The notes under the pieces are model-generated. The model did not search any database and was not told the origin of the DNA. It saw only the letters and a list, made by a program, of their open reading frames with translations. Below, piece by piece: positions 24,050 through 31,824 of a stretch of 31,824 nucleotides of DNA; position 1 is the first letter of the stretch, and each line of letters starts with the position of its first letter. This stretch comes from Candidatus Hydrogenedentota bacterium. Lineage in GTDB: Bacteria; Hydrogenedentota; Hydrogenedentia; Hydrogenedentales; SLHB01. Both the position numbers and the translations under genes were made by a program. The stretch covers positions 1 through 31,824 of the forward strand of contig JAJDAB010000512.1 in NCBI GenBank assembly GCA_029262095.1. Direction: 5' to 3'.

Positions 24050-25206
24050 GATGGGTCGGGCGCCTGTGCCAAATACGGTTCGAACATTTCCGTCGCCCGA
24101 TATTGTAGCGCACCTTCGCTGTCCCGCGTTATAAAGAACGCGGCGAGGCCAGTTTGGCTCGCCCAAGCGAACCCTTCATCGGCGCCCATAACCATGAGCG
24201 CGGTGGCGTAGGCATCGGCGAGCGTGCAGCGTTCGTGGACGACGCTGACTGAACCCAGGTTGTGATTGATGGGACGACCTGTGCGCGGGTCAATCGTATG
24301 GGAGAGACGCTTGCCGTCCACGGAATAGAAGTTTCGATAATCCCCCGAGGTTGCCATGCCAACGCCACTCAATCCGGCCACGGCGAATATGTCCCGCCTC
24401 CCTTCCCTTGGTGTTTCGATCGCGATCCGCCACGGGACGTCTTCGTGGTTCACGCCCATCGTCTGCACTTCGCCGCCGATTTCCGCCATGAAATTGGCGC
24501 AACCGGCTTCGGCTAGCGCGACTGCAACGCGCTCCGCGGCCCAGCCTTTCGCGATCGCGGAGAGATCGCAGTAGATAGCCGGGATTTGTTTTGTGATCGT
24601 ATTCGCATCGAGTTTGAGGTTGGTGTATCCGATACGGTTCTTCAATTTCGCAATTGCGTCATCTGATAGAGGTGTTTCCGGGCGATCATCCGGTCCGAAT
24701 CCCCACGCGTTTACCAATGGGCCAATGGTGATGTCGAATACGCCGCCGGTTTCTTCGCTGACCTGCAGCGCCAGGGCGAACACTTGGGCGATATCCTCAG
24801 AAAGGGCAAACGGCTCCGAGTTATCGGTGGCGTTGAAACGTGATAACTCCGAGTCTTCTTTGTAGGTGGACATGTGATCATTGACGTGGTCGAGTTCGCG
24901 TTCGATGATGCGGGCCAAATCTTCCGGCGATTCGACGTAGCGTGCGGGAGGGTCCGCGATCCGAACGGAGTACGTCGTACCCATGATGCTGCCTTCGAAC
25001 TCGAGGAATTCGATGGGGATAGTCGGGGAGGGGGGGCTGCACGCTGTGCTTTGAATCAGGATTGCTACTAGAACGATGCTGCCGTTCGGATTGAGTTTGG
25101 CTACGCGTGAACGGATCGATTGCGTTTCGGAAAGGCTGCGATTTTTAGTGCTTATCAATTGATTATTCCGGCATTCGTGAGTGGGCGGGAAGTAATGAAG
25201 ATGCAT
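24046..25206 (-). CDS. apbE: FAD:protein FMN transferase ApbE (lipoprotein)
   Basis: Attaches FMN covalently to Thr/Ser of target proteins, such as NqrB/NqrC or RnfG/D, outside the cytoplasm. The mature part shows GSIMGTTYSVRI, PLVNAWGFGPDD, LSAIAKGWAAERV, AEIGGEVQTMG, VGMATSGDYRNFY, LSHTIDPRTGRPI and ADAYATALMVMG, all family blocks. The N-terminus (IVLVAILIQSTAC) is a lipoprotein-like signal with the Cys near residue 56. The annotated start ATG 25206 makes a long n-region and has no clear ribosome site, so the true start is uncertain; internal TTG codons are possible. It overlaps nqrM by 4 nt, which points to flavinylation of Na+-NQR as its job. It is 386 aa from this start. Confidence 0.93.
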   Translation of the reverse strand: MHLHYFPPTHECRNNQLISTKNRSLSETQSIRSRVAKLNPNGSIVLVAILIQSTACSPPSPTIPIEFLEFEGSIMGTTYSVRIADPPARYVESPEDLARIIERELDHVNDHMSTYKEDSELSRFNATDNSEPFALSEDIAQVFALALQVSEETGGVFDITIGPLVNAWGFGPDDRPETPLSDDAIAKLKNRIGYTNLKLDANTITKQIPAIYCDLSAIAKGWAAERVAVALAEAGCANFMAEIGGEVQTMGVNHEDVPWRIAIETPREGRRDIFAVAGLSGVGMATSGDYRNFYSVDGKRLSHTIDPRTGRPINHNLGSVSVVHERCTLADAYATALMVMGADEGFAWASQTGLAAFFITRDSEGALQYRATEMFEPYLAQAPDPS

Positions 25207-25239
25207 TTTAGCAGCTATACAAATCGTAGAGAAGCCGCG

Positions 25240-26184
25240 CTATTTCACGACGACGGCTTCACGTGCTTTGATGAGCTGGGTTAGGAACGCGTTCGCCGGA
25301 CACGGAACGCCGTGCTCTTCGCCGTAGCGGCAAATCGCTCCATTTAATGCATCGATTTCCGTACGCCGTCCTCGGGCGAGGTCTTCGTGCATGCTCGCGT
25401 AATGGGCTGCGGTAGGCGGAATGAGATCGTCGAACAGATGCGTGATATAGGCGGACGGCGAACTCGGATTGAGGGGCACGTCTAGCGCTTCTGCGACCGC
25501 ATACACTTCTTGTACGACCTTCCGTAGGAGCTTCCGCGAGTGATCGGTTTCCACGAGGCCGCCGTACGGAACATCCAACAATGCCGATAGCGGGTTGAGT
25601 GCGCAATTGTATGTGACTTTTCCCCAGAGTACGGTTCGGATTGCGTCGGTATAGACCGTGGGTAAACCCGCGGAATTCATCGCGGTGGCGAGTTCGCTCA
25701 CGCGATCGGCCGGTGCGGCATCGTCATACACGCCGAGTGCCGTTGGGTTGGCGATGACCGCGACGTGGGCGGCCCCAGGCTCTGGGCAGCGCACGCCGTA
25801 GATGGCTCGCACGCCGACGGTCCGACCCCATCCCACTCGATCTGCGATGACTTCCGCATTCCCCAAACCGTTTTGATAGGCACAGACCAGCGTATCGGCA
25901 TCGACGATCGGTGCTACGGCATCCATCGCGGTCGGTGTATCGAATGACTTTACCGCGATGAAGATGACATCGAATGCGTCGCGATCTAGTCCCTCCACTG
26001 ACGTATTCGTCACGAGAGTGTGTCCGTGGGGGTCGACCCAAATACCAGTTATGTGCAAACCGCGAGTCGCGAGCGCATCAACATGTGCCGCACGGCCTAT
26101 GAGGGTGACGTTGTGACCCGCGCGCGCCATCATTCCGCCGACGACGCTGCCCATGGCTCCCGCGCCCATAATTAGGATTCGCAT
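25240..26184 (-). CDS. panE: 2-dehydropantoate 2-reductase family protein (ApbA/PanE)
   Basis: NADPH-dependent reduction of ketopantoate to pantoate, a step of coenzyme A synthesis. The protein is 314 aa. The N-terminal Rossmann motif is ILIMGAGAMGSVVGG (res 3-17). AVKSFDT and QNGLGN form the cofactor/substrate cleft. GKVTYNCALNPLSALL contains K189 and N193/N197, equivalent to the catalytic Lys and Asn of PanE. RRTEIDALNG holds the conserved Glu. ATG 26184 is preferred, with AAGG six to nine nt upstream; a GTG five codons earlier is possible. Many bacteria carry several PanE-like paralogues acting on other 2-keto acids, so the exact substrate is not certain. 33 nt separate it from apbE on the same strand. 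Confidence 0.88.
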   Translation of the reverse strand: MRILIMGAGAMGSVVGGMMARAGHNVTLIGRAAHVDALATRGLHITGIWVDPHGHTLVTNTSVEGLDRDAFDVIFIAVKSFDTPTAMDAVAPIVDADTLVCAYQNGLGNAEVIADRVGWGRTVGVRAIYGVRCPEPGAAHVAVIANPTALGVYDDAAPADRVSELATAMNSAGLPTVYTDAIRTVLWGKVTYNCALNPLSALLDVPYGGLVETDHSRKLLRKVVQEVYAVAEALDVPLNPSSPSAYITHLFDDLIPPTAAHYASMHEDLARGRRTEIDALNGAICRYGEEHGVPCPANAFLTQLIKAREAVVVK

Positions 26185-26655
26185 CCCTAACCTTATCACG
26201 GCGGTATGAATGGGCTGAAGCGGTGGCGGTCATCAGGCCAAAGGATTTTGATACACTAAACCTGTTTAACCAGCGTAGCTGAATAGTGGAAATTTGCCCC
26301 GAATGAGAATAGTGAACTGCGCAATAGCGGTGTTAATCGGGTATATGATCGTTGCGATGCCGGTCGTTTCGGATTTCGCAGCGTTTGAGTGCCCTCCAAT
26401 CGTTGAAGCCGAAGAGGTATTCGATGACTACGCCTCATACGACGGCAATACTTCACACGGCGTAGCGCGCGCATTTCCCCCCTCGCCTCGCAGTCTCTTC
26501 GTGGCCTCGTCAAGTGACTCATCCGGAATTTCGCATTCCCTTCCCTGTTCCGCTGTGCTTCGTATTTAGCGGTACTTTCGAAATTCGCTATGCGTCTATT
26601 TCGATCTCCTTGCTGATTTCGCCTACCTTCCCGGCCCATTCGGAGTTACACTGTC
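26185..26655. other. Divergent intergenic region between panE and the first trkH
   Basis: This 471-nt region holds a possible small gene (26303-26569) and an extended -10-like TGATACACT at 26249-26257. A small dyad TAAAC-CT-GTTTA lies at 26257-26268. Its right part (about 26500-26590) is rich in TTCG/TTTCGCATTC/TGCTTCGTATTT strings that look like decayed dispersed intergenic repeat sequence. No tRNA or riboswitch was recognised. Confidence 0.5.
26303..26569 (+). CDS. Possible small exported protein
   Basis: An 88-aa frame from ATG 26303. The first 23 residues (MRIVNCAIAVLIGYMIVAMPVVS) read as a signal peptide or membrane anchor. An acidic stretch follows (VEAEEVFDDYASYD), then a Ser/Pro-rich tail. 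A TGATACACT extended -10 lies about 46 nt upstream. The tail runs into sequence resembling a degenerate repeat, and no family is recognised, so the frame may be fortuitous or truncated. Confidence 0.3.
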   Translation: MRIVNCAIAVLIGYMIVAMPVVSDFAAFECPPIVEAEEVFDDYASYDGNTSHGVARAFPPSPRSLFVASSSDSSGISHSLPCSAVLRI

Positions 26656-28194
26656 ATGAGTTACAAACTCGTTCTACGATACCTCGCCTACATCGCCATC
26701 GTCTGTGGAATCACGATGGTACCGGCGCTCATCTGTTCACTCGTGTATGTCGAGACGATGGAGGCGATCGTCTTCGTTGGAAGCATCGCGATATGTCTCG
26801 CGGTGTCGTATGCGCTCTATCTCATTGGTCGAAATGCGCCAGATGCGATGCGTCAACGAGAATCATTAGCGCTCGTTGGATTCTCGTGGATTCTTGCGGC
26901 GGGATTGGGTGCGCTTCCGTATATGTTCTCCGGAATTTTGGTGAACCCTGCTGACGCATTCTTCGAAAGTATGTCTGGATTTACCACGACCGGGTCGACA
27001 GTCCTGCAAGACATCGAAGCTGCACCGCGCAGCATTCTGTTTTGGCGATCGATGACGCAGTGGCTTGGGGGGATAGGGATCGCAGTTCTCGTCGTCGCCG
27101 TGCTGCCCTACCTCGGTGCCGGCGGAAAACAAATGTTCAAACTCGAAGCGCCGGGTCCGGAGAGCAAGTCGTTCCGGCCCCGCATTCGCGATACCGCGAA
27201 ATTTTTGTGTCAATTCTATTTGGGATTATCGGCCGTTTTGTTCGTGCTGTTGTGGGCAGAGGGCATGTCACCGTTCGACGCGATTTGTCACACGTTCGCG
27301 ACGGTTTCAACAGGCGGATTTTCGACGCGCCAAGCGAGTTTAGGGGCATTCGACAGTGAGCTGATTAAGCTGACCGTCTTGGTGTTTATGGTGGTTGCGG
27401 CGACGAACTTCGGGTTATTCTTCGCCGCGCTGCGCGGACAGCGAAAGGCGTTTTGGCGGGACGCTGAATTTCAGGTATTCATCGGCATTCTCGCTCTAGG
27501 AACGGTCTTGATGACGTTGAACCTTATGGGGCTTCACGGGCACCCCAGCCCTGAACTGAGAGAGGCGTTGGCGCAAGGATTCGAGGGGGCACGGTATCAA
27601 GGCATTGAAGACCAAGAGTACGGATTTTTTGATGCGCTTCGTAGGTCAGCTTTTCAAGCGGCATCCATCATGACTACGACCGGTTTCGTCACGGACGACT
27701 TCGATCTATGGCCGCATTTTTCGCGATCGCTCTTGCTTGTATTGATGTTTGTTGGTGGCTGCGGGGGATCGACCGCGGGCGGGTTCAAAGTGATACGCAT
27801 CATCATGCTCGTCAAAATGGCTTACTGGCGATTGGAGCGATCATTTCGCCCGAAGACCATCCGTGTCGTCCGCGTGGGCGAAGAAGTTGTTGAAGAAGAA
27901 ATCCAACGTCAAGTATCTGGTTTTTTTGTCTTGTATCTAATGTGGTTCCTACTCGGGACGCTGTTGATATCGGGATTTGGATTGCCCTTTGAGACGTCAA
28001 CGACGGCCGTGCTCGCGACGATGAATAATATTGGTCCGGGATTGGGGTTGGTCGGGGCGAACGTCGATTACCATTTGCTTCCGTCGGTCGTTAAGTTGTT
28101 TCTATCGTTCTGTATGGTACTCGGGCGGCTGGAAATCTTTACGATTTGCGTGTTGTTCTTACCCTCATTTTGGCGAAGCAAGTGGACGAAGTAG
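26656..28194 (+). CDS. TrkH/KtrB-family cation (K+) uptake channel subunit, copy 1
   Basis: A 512-aa polytopic membrane protein with the four pore-loop repeats of the Trk/Ktr/HKT superfamily. The filter glycines are visible in each: TTTGS (G113), STGGFS (G220), TTTGF (G343) and NNIGPG (G460). The Gly/Thr-rich GGCGGSTAGGFKVIR after repeat 3 is the flexible gating loop. It takes up K+ (or Na+ in some members), normally with a cytosolic TrkA/KtrA RCK partner that is not in the window. GGAG lies 11 nt before ATG 26656. It is followed 155 nt later by an ungapped paralogue of identical length. All-Gly filters favour K+ selectivity. Confidence 0.93.
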   Translation: MSYKLVLRYLAYIAIVCGITMVPALICSLVYVETMEAIVFVGSIAICLAVSYALYLIGRNAPDAMRQRESLALVGFSWILAAGLGALPYMFSGILVNPADAFFESMSGFTTTGSTVLQDIEAAPRSILFWRSMTQWLGGIGIAVLVVAVLPYLGAGGKQMFKLEAPGPESKSFRPRIRDTAKFLCQFYLGLSAVLFVLLWAEGMSPFDAICHTFATVSTGGFSTRQASLGAFDSELIKLTVLVFMVVAATNFGLFFAALRGQRKAFWRDAEFQVFIGILALGTVLMTLNLMGLHGHPSPELREALAQGFEGARYQGIEDQEYGFFDALRRSAFQAASIMTTTGFVTDDFDLWPHFSRSLLLVLMFVGGCGGSTAGGFKVIRIIMLVKMAYWRLERSFRPKTIRVVRVGEEVVEEEIQRQVSGFFVLYLMWFLLGTLLISGFGLPFETSTTAVLATMNNIGPGLGLVGANVDYHLLPSVVKLFLSFCMVLGRLEIFTICVLFLPSFWRSKWTK

Positions 28195-28219
28195 TGTGAC
28201 CGTTTGCGTCAGGCGTGTT

Positions 28220-28228
28220 TGATATACT
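28220..28228 (+). promoter_or_regulatory. Extended -10 promoter candidate for the second trkH
   Basis: TG-A-TATACT in the 155-nt gap between the two trkH genes. It resembles the TTTGATACACT string upstream of the first copy (26247-26257). No good -35 is present, as is common for extended -10 promoters. If real, it lets the second channel be expressed separately. Confidence 0.35.
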
Positions 28229-28349
28229 CCGGCGTGCTTGTCTTTCAAACATTCGTAGTGTGTTCTTCGGTATCGGCGGGATGTAGTCCTAGGCCGCGTA
28301 CCGCCGACTTCGTTCCAAATCCCGCTATCGCGACAGGAATGCCTTCGGC

Positions 28350-29888
28350 ATGAATTATTTCCTGGTCTTGAAGCATCTGGGCATCGTGGCGATTGCGTAC
28401 GCTGTCGCGATGCTTGCGCCGTTGGCGTGCAGTCTTTGGTATGGAGAGCGGGCATCAGCGATCGCGTTTGCAGTTGGCATCGCTATCAGCGGAGCGGTTG
28501 CCCTTACGTTAATGGTGGTCGGACGCAAAGCGCCGGACACGATGTACCAACGCGAATCGTTGGCGCTTGTTGGGATCACTTGGATACTGGCTGGAATCCT
28601 TGGCGCGTTTCCGTACCTGATTTCCGGTACGTTTTCCAGTCCTATTGACGCGCTATTTGAAAGCACGTCGGGCATCACGACGACGGGTTCCACGGTGCTT
28701 CAAGATATAGAATCCGCGCCACGTGGCATTTTGTTTTGGCGTTCAATGACGCAATGGCTGGGCGGGATAGGTATCGCCGTGTTGTTCGTCGCGGTGCTGC
28801 CTTATCTTGGCGCGGGCGGTAAACAACTGTTCAATCTCGAAGCGCCGGGCCCGGAAAGTCAGACCTTCAAACCGCGAATCCGCGATAGCGCCGTGTTTCT
28901 TTGCCGACTGTATTTAGGATTGTCGGCGGTCCTCTTCGGCATTTTGTTGCTGGAAGGTATGTCACCGTTCGATGCAATTTGCCATACGTTTTCGACGGTG
29001 GCCACGGGTGGGTTCTCGACGCGTCAAGCGAGCATCGCCGCGTTCGATAGCGTCCTTATCGAAGGGACAGTAATGCTTTTCATGGTTATCTCCGCCATCA
29101 ACTTCGGCTTGTTTTTCGCCGCGTTGCGGGGAAAACGAATTGCCGTTTGGCGCAATACGGAATTTCGCGTTTTTATCGGGATGCTTGTTGTCGCGACGAC
29201 GCTAGTCGCGCTGAATCTGATGGGCGTACACGGCAATCCGGGCGCATCGTCAGAAATCGTGCAGGAGCAAGGCTTGGAGGGGGTGAAGTACGCGCACGCC
29301 GAGGAGCCAACGTATAGCCGCCTCAGGGCGATACGTTTAGCCGCGTTTCAAGTTGTGTCGATTGGGACGACTTCCGGATTTGTGACCGCCGATTTCGATG
29401 GCTGGCCGCACTTCTCTCGAACGTTGCTGCTGGTGCTCATGTTTGTTGGGGCCTGCGCCGGTTCGACGGCGGGCGGTTTCAAAATCGTACGTGTCATTAT
29501 GCTATTGAAAATGGCATTTTGGCGGCTTGAACAATCGTTCCGCCCGAAGACTGTTCGCCTTGTCCGTATCGGTGAGGATATCGTCGATGACGAAGTCCAG
29601 CGGCGAGTGTCCGGTTTCTTTGTACTCTTTCTCCTCTGGTTTGTGATGGGGACATTGCTCTTGTCCGGCTTCGGCCTGCCCTTAGAAACTGCGACAACGG
29701 CCGTGCTTGCGACCTTGAACAATATCGGACCCGGATTGGGACTCGTTGGGGCGGCATCGGATTACTCTGCGTTGCCTTCGCCGGTCAAATTATTCTTGTC
29801 GTTCTGTATGATCTTGGGACGTCTCGAAATCTATACGATCTGCGTTCTGTTTATTCCGTCGTTTTGGAGGAGCAAGTGGACCCGATAG
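28350..29888 (+). CDS. TrkH/KtrB-family cation uptake channel subunit, copy 2 (tandem paralogue)
   Basis: 512 aa, aligning with copy 1 without any gap through the regions compared. Filter glycines fall at the same residues: TTTGS (G113), ATGGFS (G220), TTSGF (G343) and NNIGPG (G460). Pore loop 3 differs: GTTSGF here versus MTTTGF in copy 1. The loop after repeat 3 reads GACAGSTAGGFKIVR instead of GGCGGSTAGGFKVIR. Copies with changed filters can differ in ion affinity or Na+/K+ preference. ATG 28350 has AGGAA about 11 nt upstream. A tandem duplication followed by divergence is the simplest origin. No TrkA partner is in the window. Confidence 0.93.
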   Translation: MNYFLVLKHLGIVAIAYAVAMLAPLACSLWYGERASAIAFAVGIAISGAVALTLMVVGRKAPDTMYQRESLALVGITWILAGILGAFPYLISGTFSSPIDALFESTSGITTTGSTVLQDIESAPRGILFWRSMTQWLGGIGIAVLFVAVLPYLGAGGKQLFNLEAPGPESQTFKPRIRDSAVFLCRLYLGLSAVLFGILLLEGMSPFDAICHTFSTVATGGFSTRQASIAAFDSVLIEGTVMLFMVISAINFGLFFAALRGKRIAVWRNTEFRVFIGMLVVATTLVALNLMGVHGNPGASSEIVQEQGLEGVKYAHAEEPTYSRLRAIRLAAFQVVSIGTTSGFVTADFDGWPHFSRTLLLVLMFVGACAGSTAGGFKIVRVIMLLKMAFWRLEQSFRPKTVRLVRIGEDIVDDEVQRRVSGFFVLFLLWFVMGTLLLSGFGLPLETATTAVLATLNNIGPGLGLVGAASDYSALPSPVKLFLSFCMILGRLEIYTICVLFIPSFWRSKWTR

Positions 29889-29973
29889 TCGGCAAATTGC
29901 GTGTCATGCGTGTGCAACACGTTGAGTTCTTGCGTACGACTACGGCCCTGTGTATGGAGAAGAGAATCAGCCC

Positions 29974-30708
29974 ATGTCAAAAAGTCCGATAATACTGGTG
30001 ATAGCAATTGTGTGTGTGGCGGCCCTTGCGTGGGGCGTGCCCATGTTACGTGAGGAGATTAAGAAAGCGAATCCAGTGCCCGTTGGCCAGCCCACCGCGC
30101 CACCCGAAGGCGAAGGATGGATTGACTTGCTTGATGCGGATCACGCTGCGTACTGGGAGAACCTTGGCGATGACAAGGAAATCTTCGAAATTGTCGATGG
30201 TGAGTTGCACGTTTTCGGCGTGACGAAATCGCCGCTCCGATATGCGACGTACAACGAGCGCCCGTTCGATCATTTTGACCTTCATTTGGAATACAAAGTC
30301 GCTGAAGAGACGAACAGTGGCCTATTCCTACGCGCGCAACCCAATGACAAAATATACCGTGGGTTCGAGGTGCAAGTCATTGATGACTTCGGCACCGCGC
30401 CAAACAAGAACAGCGCCGGCGCGATTTACGACGTCGTGACACCGATGTACAACATGTCGCGGCCAGCAGGAGAATGGAATTCGTTCGATATCTCCGTTCA
30501 TGGCCACGAGGTTTCCATCCGGGTGAATGGTTGGCTGGTGATCCAAACCGATTTTGAGCCGATGACTACTCCGCTAGGCAAGTTCAAAGTCGCGTATAAG
30601 GACATGCCGCCGCTTGGGCATATCGCGTTTCAGGATCACGGGGGCGAAGCGTGGTTCAGGAATATGCGGGTTCGGCCGGTGGAAAATGCTGATACTGAAG
30701 TGCGTTGA
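29974..30708 (+). CDS. DUF1080 (3-keto-disaccharide hydrolase-like) domain protein, membrane-anchored
   Basis: The protein is 244 aa from ATG 29974 (MSKSPIILVIAI); an earlier in-frame GTG at 29950 is less likely. An N-terminal hydrophobic segment (res 5-23) anchors or exports it, and a Pro-rich linker follows. Residues about 48-235 form the concanavalin-like beta-sandwich of DUF1080: EGWIDLLDAD, FEIVDGELHVFG, FDLHLEYKVAEETNSGLFLRAQ (over res 105-126), GFEVQVIDDFG, NSAGAIYDVVTP, EWNSFDISVHGHEVSIRVNG and GHIAFQDHGGEAWFRNMRV. Members bind or cleave glycans such as 3-keto-disaccharides and are abundant in Planctomycetota-like bacteria. 119 nt separate it from the next gene's start. Confidence 0.9.
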   Translation: MSKSPIILVIAIVCVAALAWGVPMLREEIKKANPVPVGQPTAPPEGEGWIDLLDADHAAYWENLGDDKEIFEIVDGELHVFGVTKSPLRYATYNERPFDHFDLHLEYKVAEETNSGLFLRAQPNDKIYRGFEVQVIDDFGTAPNKNSAGAIYDVVTPMYNMSRPAGEWNSFDISVHGHEVSIRVNGWLVIQTDFEPMTTPLGKFKVAYKDMPPLGHIAFQDHGGEAWFRNMRVRPVENADTEVR

Positions 30709-30827
30709 CAGTACTCCCTTTGTCGCGTACTCTGAAGGCGATTAGGCTGCGGCGGCACAATGCGGGCGCACTCCATATGTTGCGGATGCGGCGCACGGTC
30801 GACCAAATATCCAGGAGATTACTGACG

Positions 30828-31811
30828 ATGAATGGGCGAATTGCGGTTGGGTTTCGAGTCGTGGCGATTGCTGCCGCGATGGTACTCGCGTTGCCGGCGA
30901 TGTCCGAGCACCACGTGACATTGGGCGACTGGTCGATGGTCATGGATTTCCAGGGCCAGGATGTGCCGGGTACGTTGACAATCATGGAAGCGGACGGGGG
31001 AGGACTCGCCGGTAAATGGACCGCGGACGGTGAAAGCACCGACCTGCGCGACGTTAAATTTGAAGGCGGCACGCTCACGTTCGTGCGCAGTGTGGACTAC
31101 CAAGGATCGGAATTCGACATTAATTACTCGGGCACGATCGATGGTGATTCGATCACGGGCGCATTCACAACGCCAGCTGGCGAGCTTGAGACGAACGGTT
31201 CGCGTGGCGGCGGTGATGCACCTGGGCTTGCGGGCAACTGGAAGTTGATGGTTGATTCGCAACTCGGAAATAACGAACGCGGATTGAACGTGGCAAAAGA
31301 TATGACGGCGGTTTACGTTGCAGAAGAAGAAGAATTTGAGGTCGAAGACCTTGAAGTTGACGGCGATGCGGTTTCATTCTCGGTGTCGTTGTCGCTTCAA
31401 GGGCAAGACTTGACCCTGGAATTCGACGGAAAGTTGGATGGCGACAAATTGAATGGTGAATTCCTAATGGACGGCAGCTCCGTCGCTGAAATTACGGGCA
31501 CGCGCGCGGGCGGTGGTGGCGGCGGAATCACGCCGGGCGTCTATGCGTTGACCGTGGATTCGCAAATCGGCGAGTTTCAACACAAGCTGACTGTTAATGA
31601 CGATGGTTCGATGGTCTACGATTCTGATGGCGAAGAAACAACGCCGGAGAATGTCGTGGTCGATGGTGAAGACGTTACGTTCGATGTCTCCGTGAGTGCG
31701 GATGGTTCGGCATTTGACCTCTCGTTCGAAGGCACGTTTAAGGACGGAAAACTTGAGGGCGAATACCTGCTCGACGGTGGCCCGGTCGCAGACGTAACGA
31801 CGAACGAATAG
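30828..31811 (+). CDS. Exported protein of three tandem beta-rich repeats, function unknown
   Basis: The protein is 327 aa from ATG 30828, which has AGGAGA 11 nt upstream; the frame extends to 30705 without a ribosome site. A signal peptide (res 1-26, ending LPAMS) precedes three repeats of about 95 residues (31-126, 132-226, 234-327). Each opens with a W or Y and a VDS/MDF-type strand (DWSMVMD, NWKLMVDS, VYALTVDS). Each has a short Asp/Glu turn, then a shared strand pair ending DGDSITGAF, DGDKLNGEF, KDGKLEGEY. Gly-rich linkers join them (SRGGGD, TRAGGGGGG). Each unit could be a small lipocalin-like or up-and-down barrel. The protein is very acidic. No catalytic motif is visible. The stop lies 13 nt before the window end. 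Confidence 0.85.
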   Translation: MNGRIAVGFRVVAIAAAMVLALPAMSEHHVTLGDWSMVMDFQGQDVPGTLTIMEADGGGLAGKWTADGESTDLRDVKFEGGTLTFVRSVDYQGSEFDINYSGTIDGDSITGAFTTPAGELETNGSRGGGDAPGLAGNWKLMVDSQLGNNERGLNVAKDMTAVYVAEEEEFEVEDLEVDGDAVSFSVSLSLQGQDLTLEFDGKLDGDKLNGEFLMDGSSVAEITGTRAGGGGGGITPGVYALTVDSQIGEFQHKLTVNDDGSMVYDSDGEETTPENVVVDGEDVTFDVSVSADGSAFDLSFEGTFKDGKLEGEYLLDGGPVADVTTNE

Positions 31812-31824
31812 CCCTCGATCGAAT

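Noticed and set aside
26257..26268. Dyad TAAAC-CT-GTTTA as an operator for panE or trkH
   Set aside because: Only 5-bp A+T-rich arms with no second copy at another gene; chance occurrence is likely.
1..31824. tRNA genes, rRNA genes, CRISPR arrays, insertion sequences or prophage genes
   Set aside because: The intergenic gaps were read on both strands. No cloverleaf, regularly spaced repeats, transposase or phage structural gene was recognised.

Overview
The window is bacterial chromosomal DNA, roughly mid-50s % G+C by eye, dense and mostly housekeeping. No rRNA, tRNA, CRISPR array or insertion sequence was recognised. The mix (B12-dependent class II ribonucleotide reductase plus ThyX, a bacterial V/A-type ATPase, a DUF1080 protein, an M16/serine-hydrolase pair) suggests an environmental, often anaerobic lineage of the Planctomycetota/Hydrogenedentota kind. 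That placement is inference from gene content only.

Layout. (1) 1-2792, minus: thyX, then an adenosylcobalamin-dependent ribonucleoside triphosphate reductase that runs off the left edge. Upstream of thyX are two sigma-70-like promoters, and the distal one carries a pair of NrdR-box-like sites. (2) 3216-4883, plus: a membrane protein with a sulfatase-fold domain whose expected metal/catalytic positions look replaced. (3) 5173-14236, plus: a complete V/A-ATPase operon in the order G/H-I-K-E-C-F-A-B-D, the order I recall for Thermus, followed by an overlapping PTS EIIA-like gene. (4) 14255-19072, minus: an M16 metallopeptidase and a membrane-anchored beta-lactamase-fold serine hydrolase, 9 nt apart. 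(5) 19221-20545, plus: a sugar-phosphate isomerase/epimerase-like TIM barrel and a MOSC protein, closed by a perfect 15-bp terminator stem. Then an M32 carboxypeptidase to 22157. (6) 22154-26184, minus: an unrecognised accessory protein, lexA with a candidate operator, an nqrM-like gene overlapping apbE, and a PanE-like reductase. (7) 26303-29888, plus: a possible small secreted protein and two tandem TrkH-type transporters of identical length. (8) 29974-31811, plus: a DUF1080 protein and a secreted protein made of three copies of one beta-rich repeat.

How the genes may fit together. thyX and nrdJ both supply DNA precursors and share an apparent NrdR control region. The ATPase operon, the NqrM/ApbE pair (maturation factors for Na+-translocating NADH:quinone reductase) and the two TrkH channels all concern ion-gradient bioenergetics. 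A sodium/potassium economy is plausible, but the c-subunit sequence alone does not decide Na+ versus H+. The most interesting leads are the NrdR-box pair, the apparent pseudo-sulfatase, the EIIA gene at the end of the ATPase operon, the filter differences between the tandem TrkH copies, and the three-repeat secreted protein.
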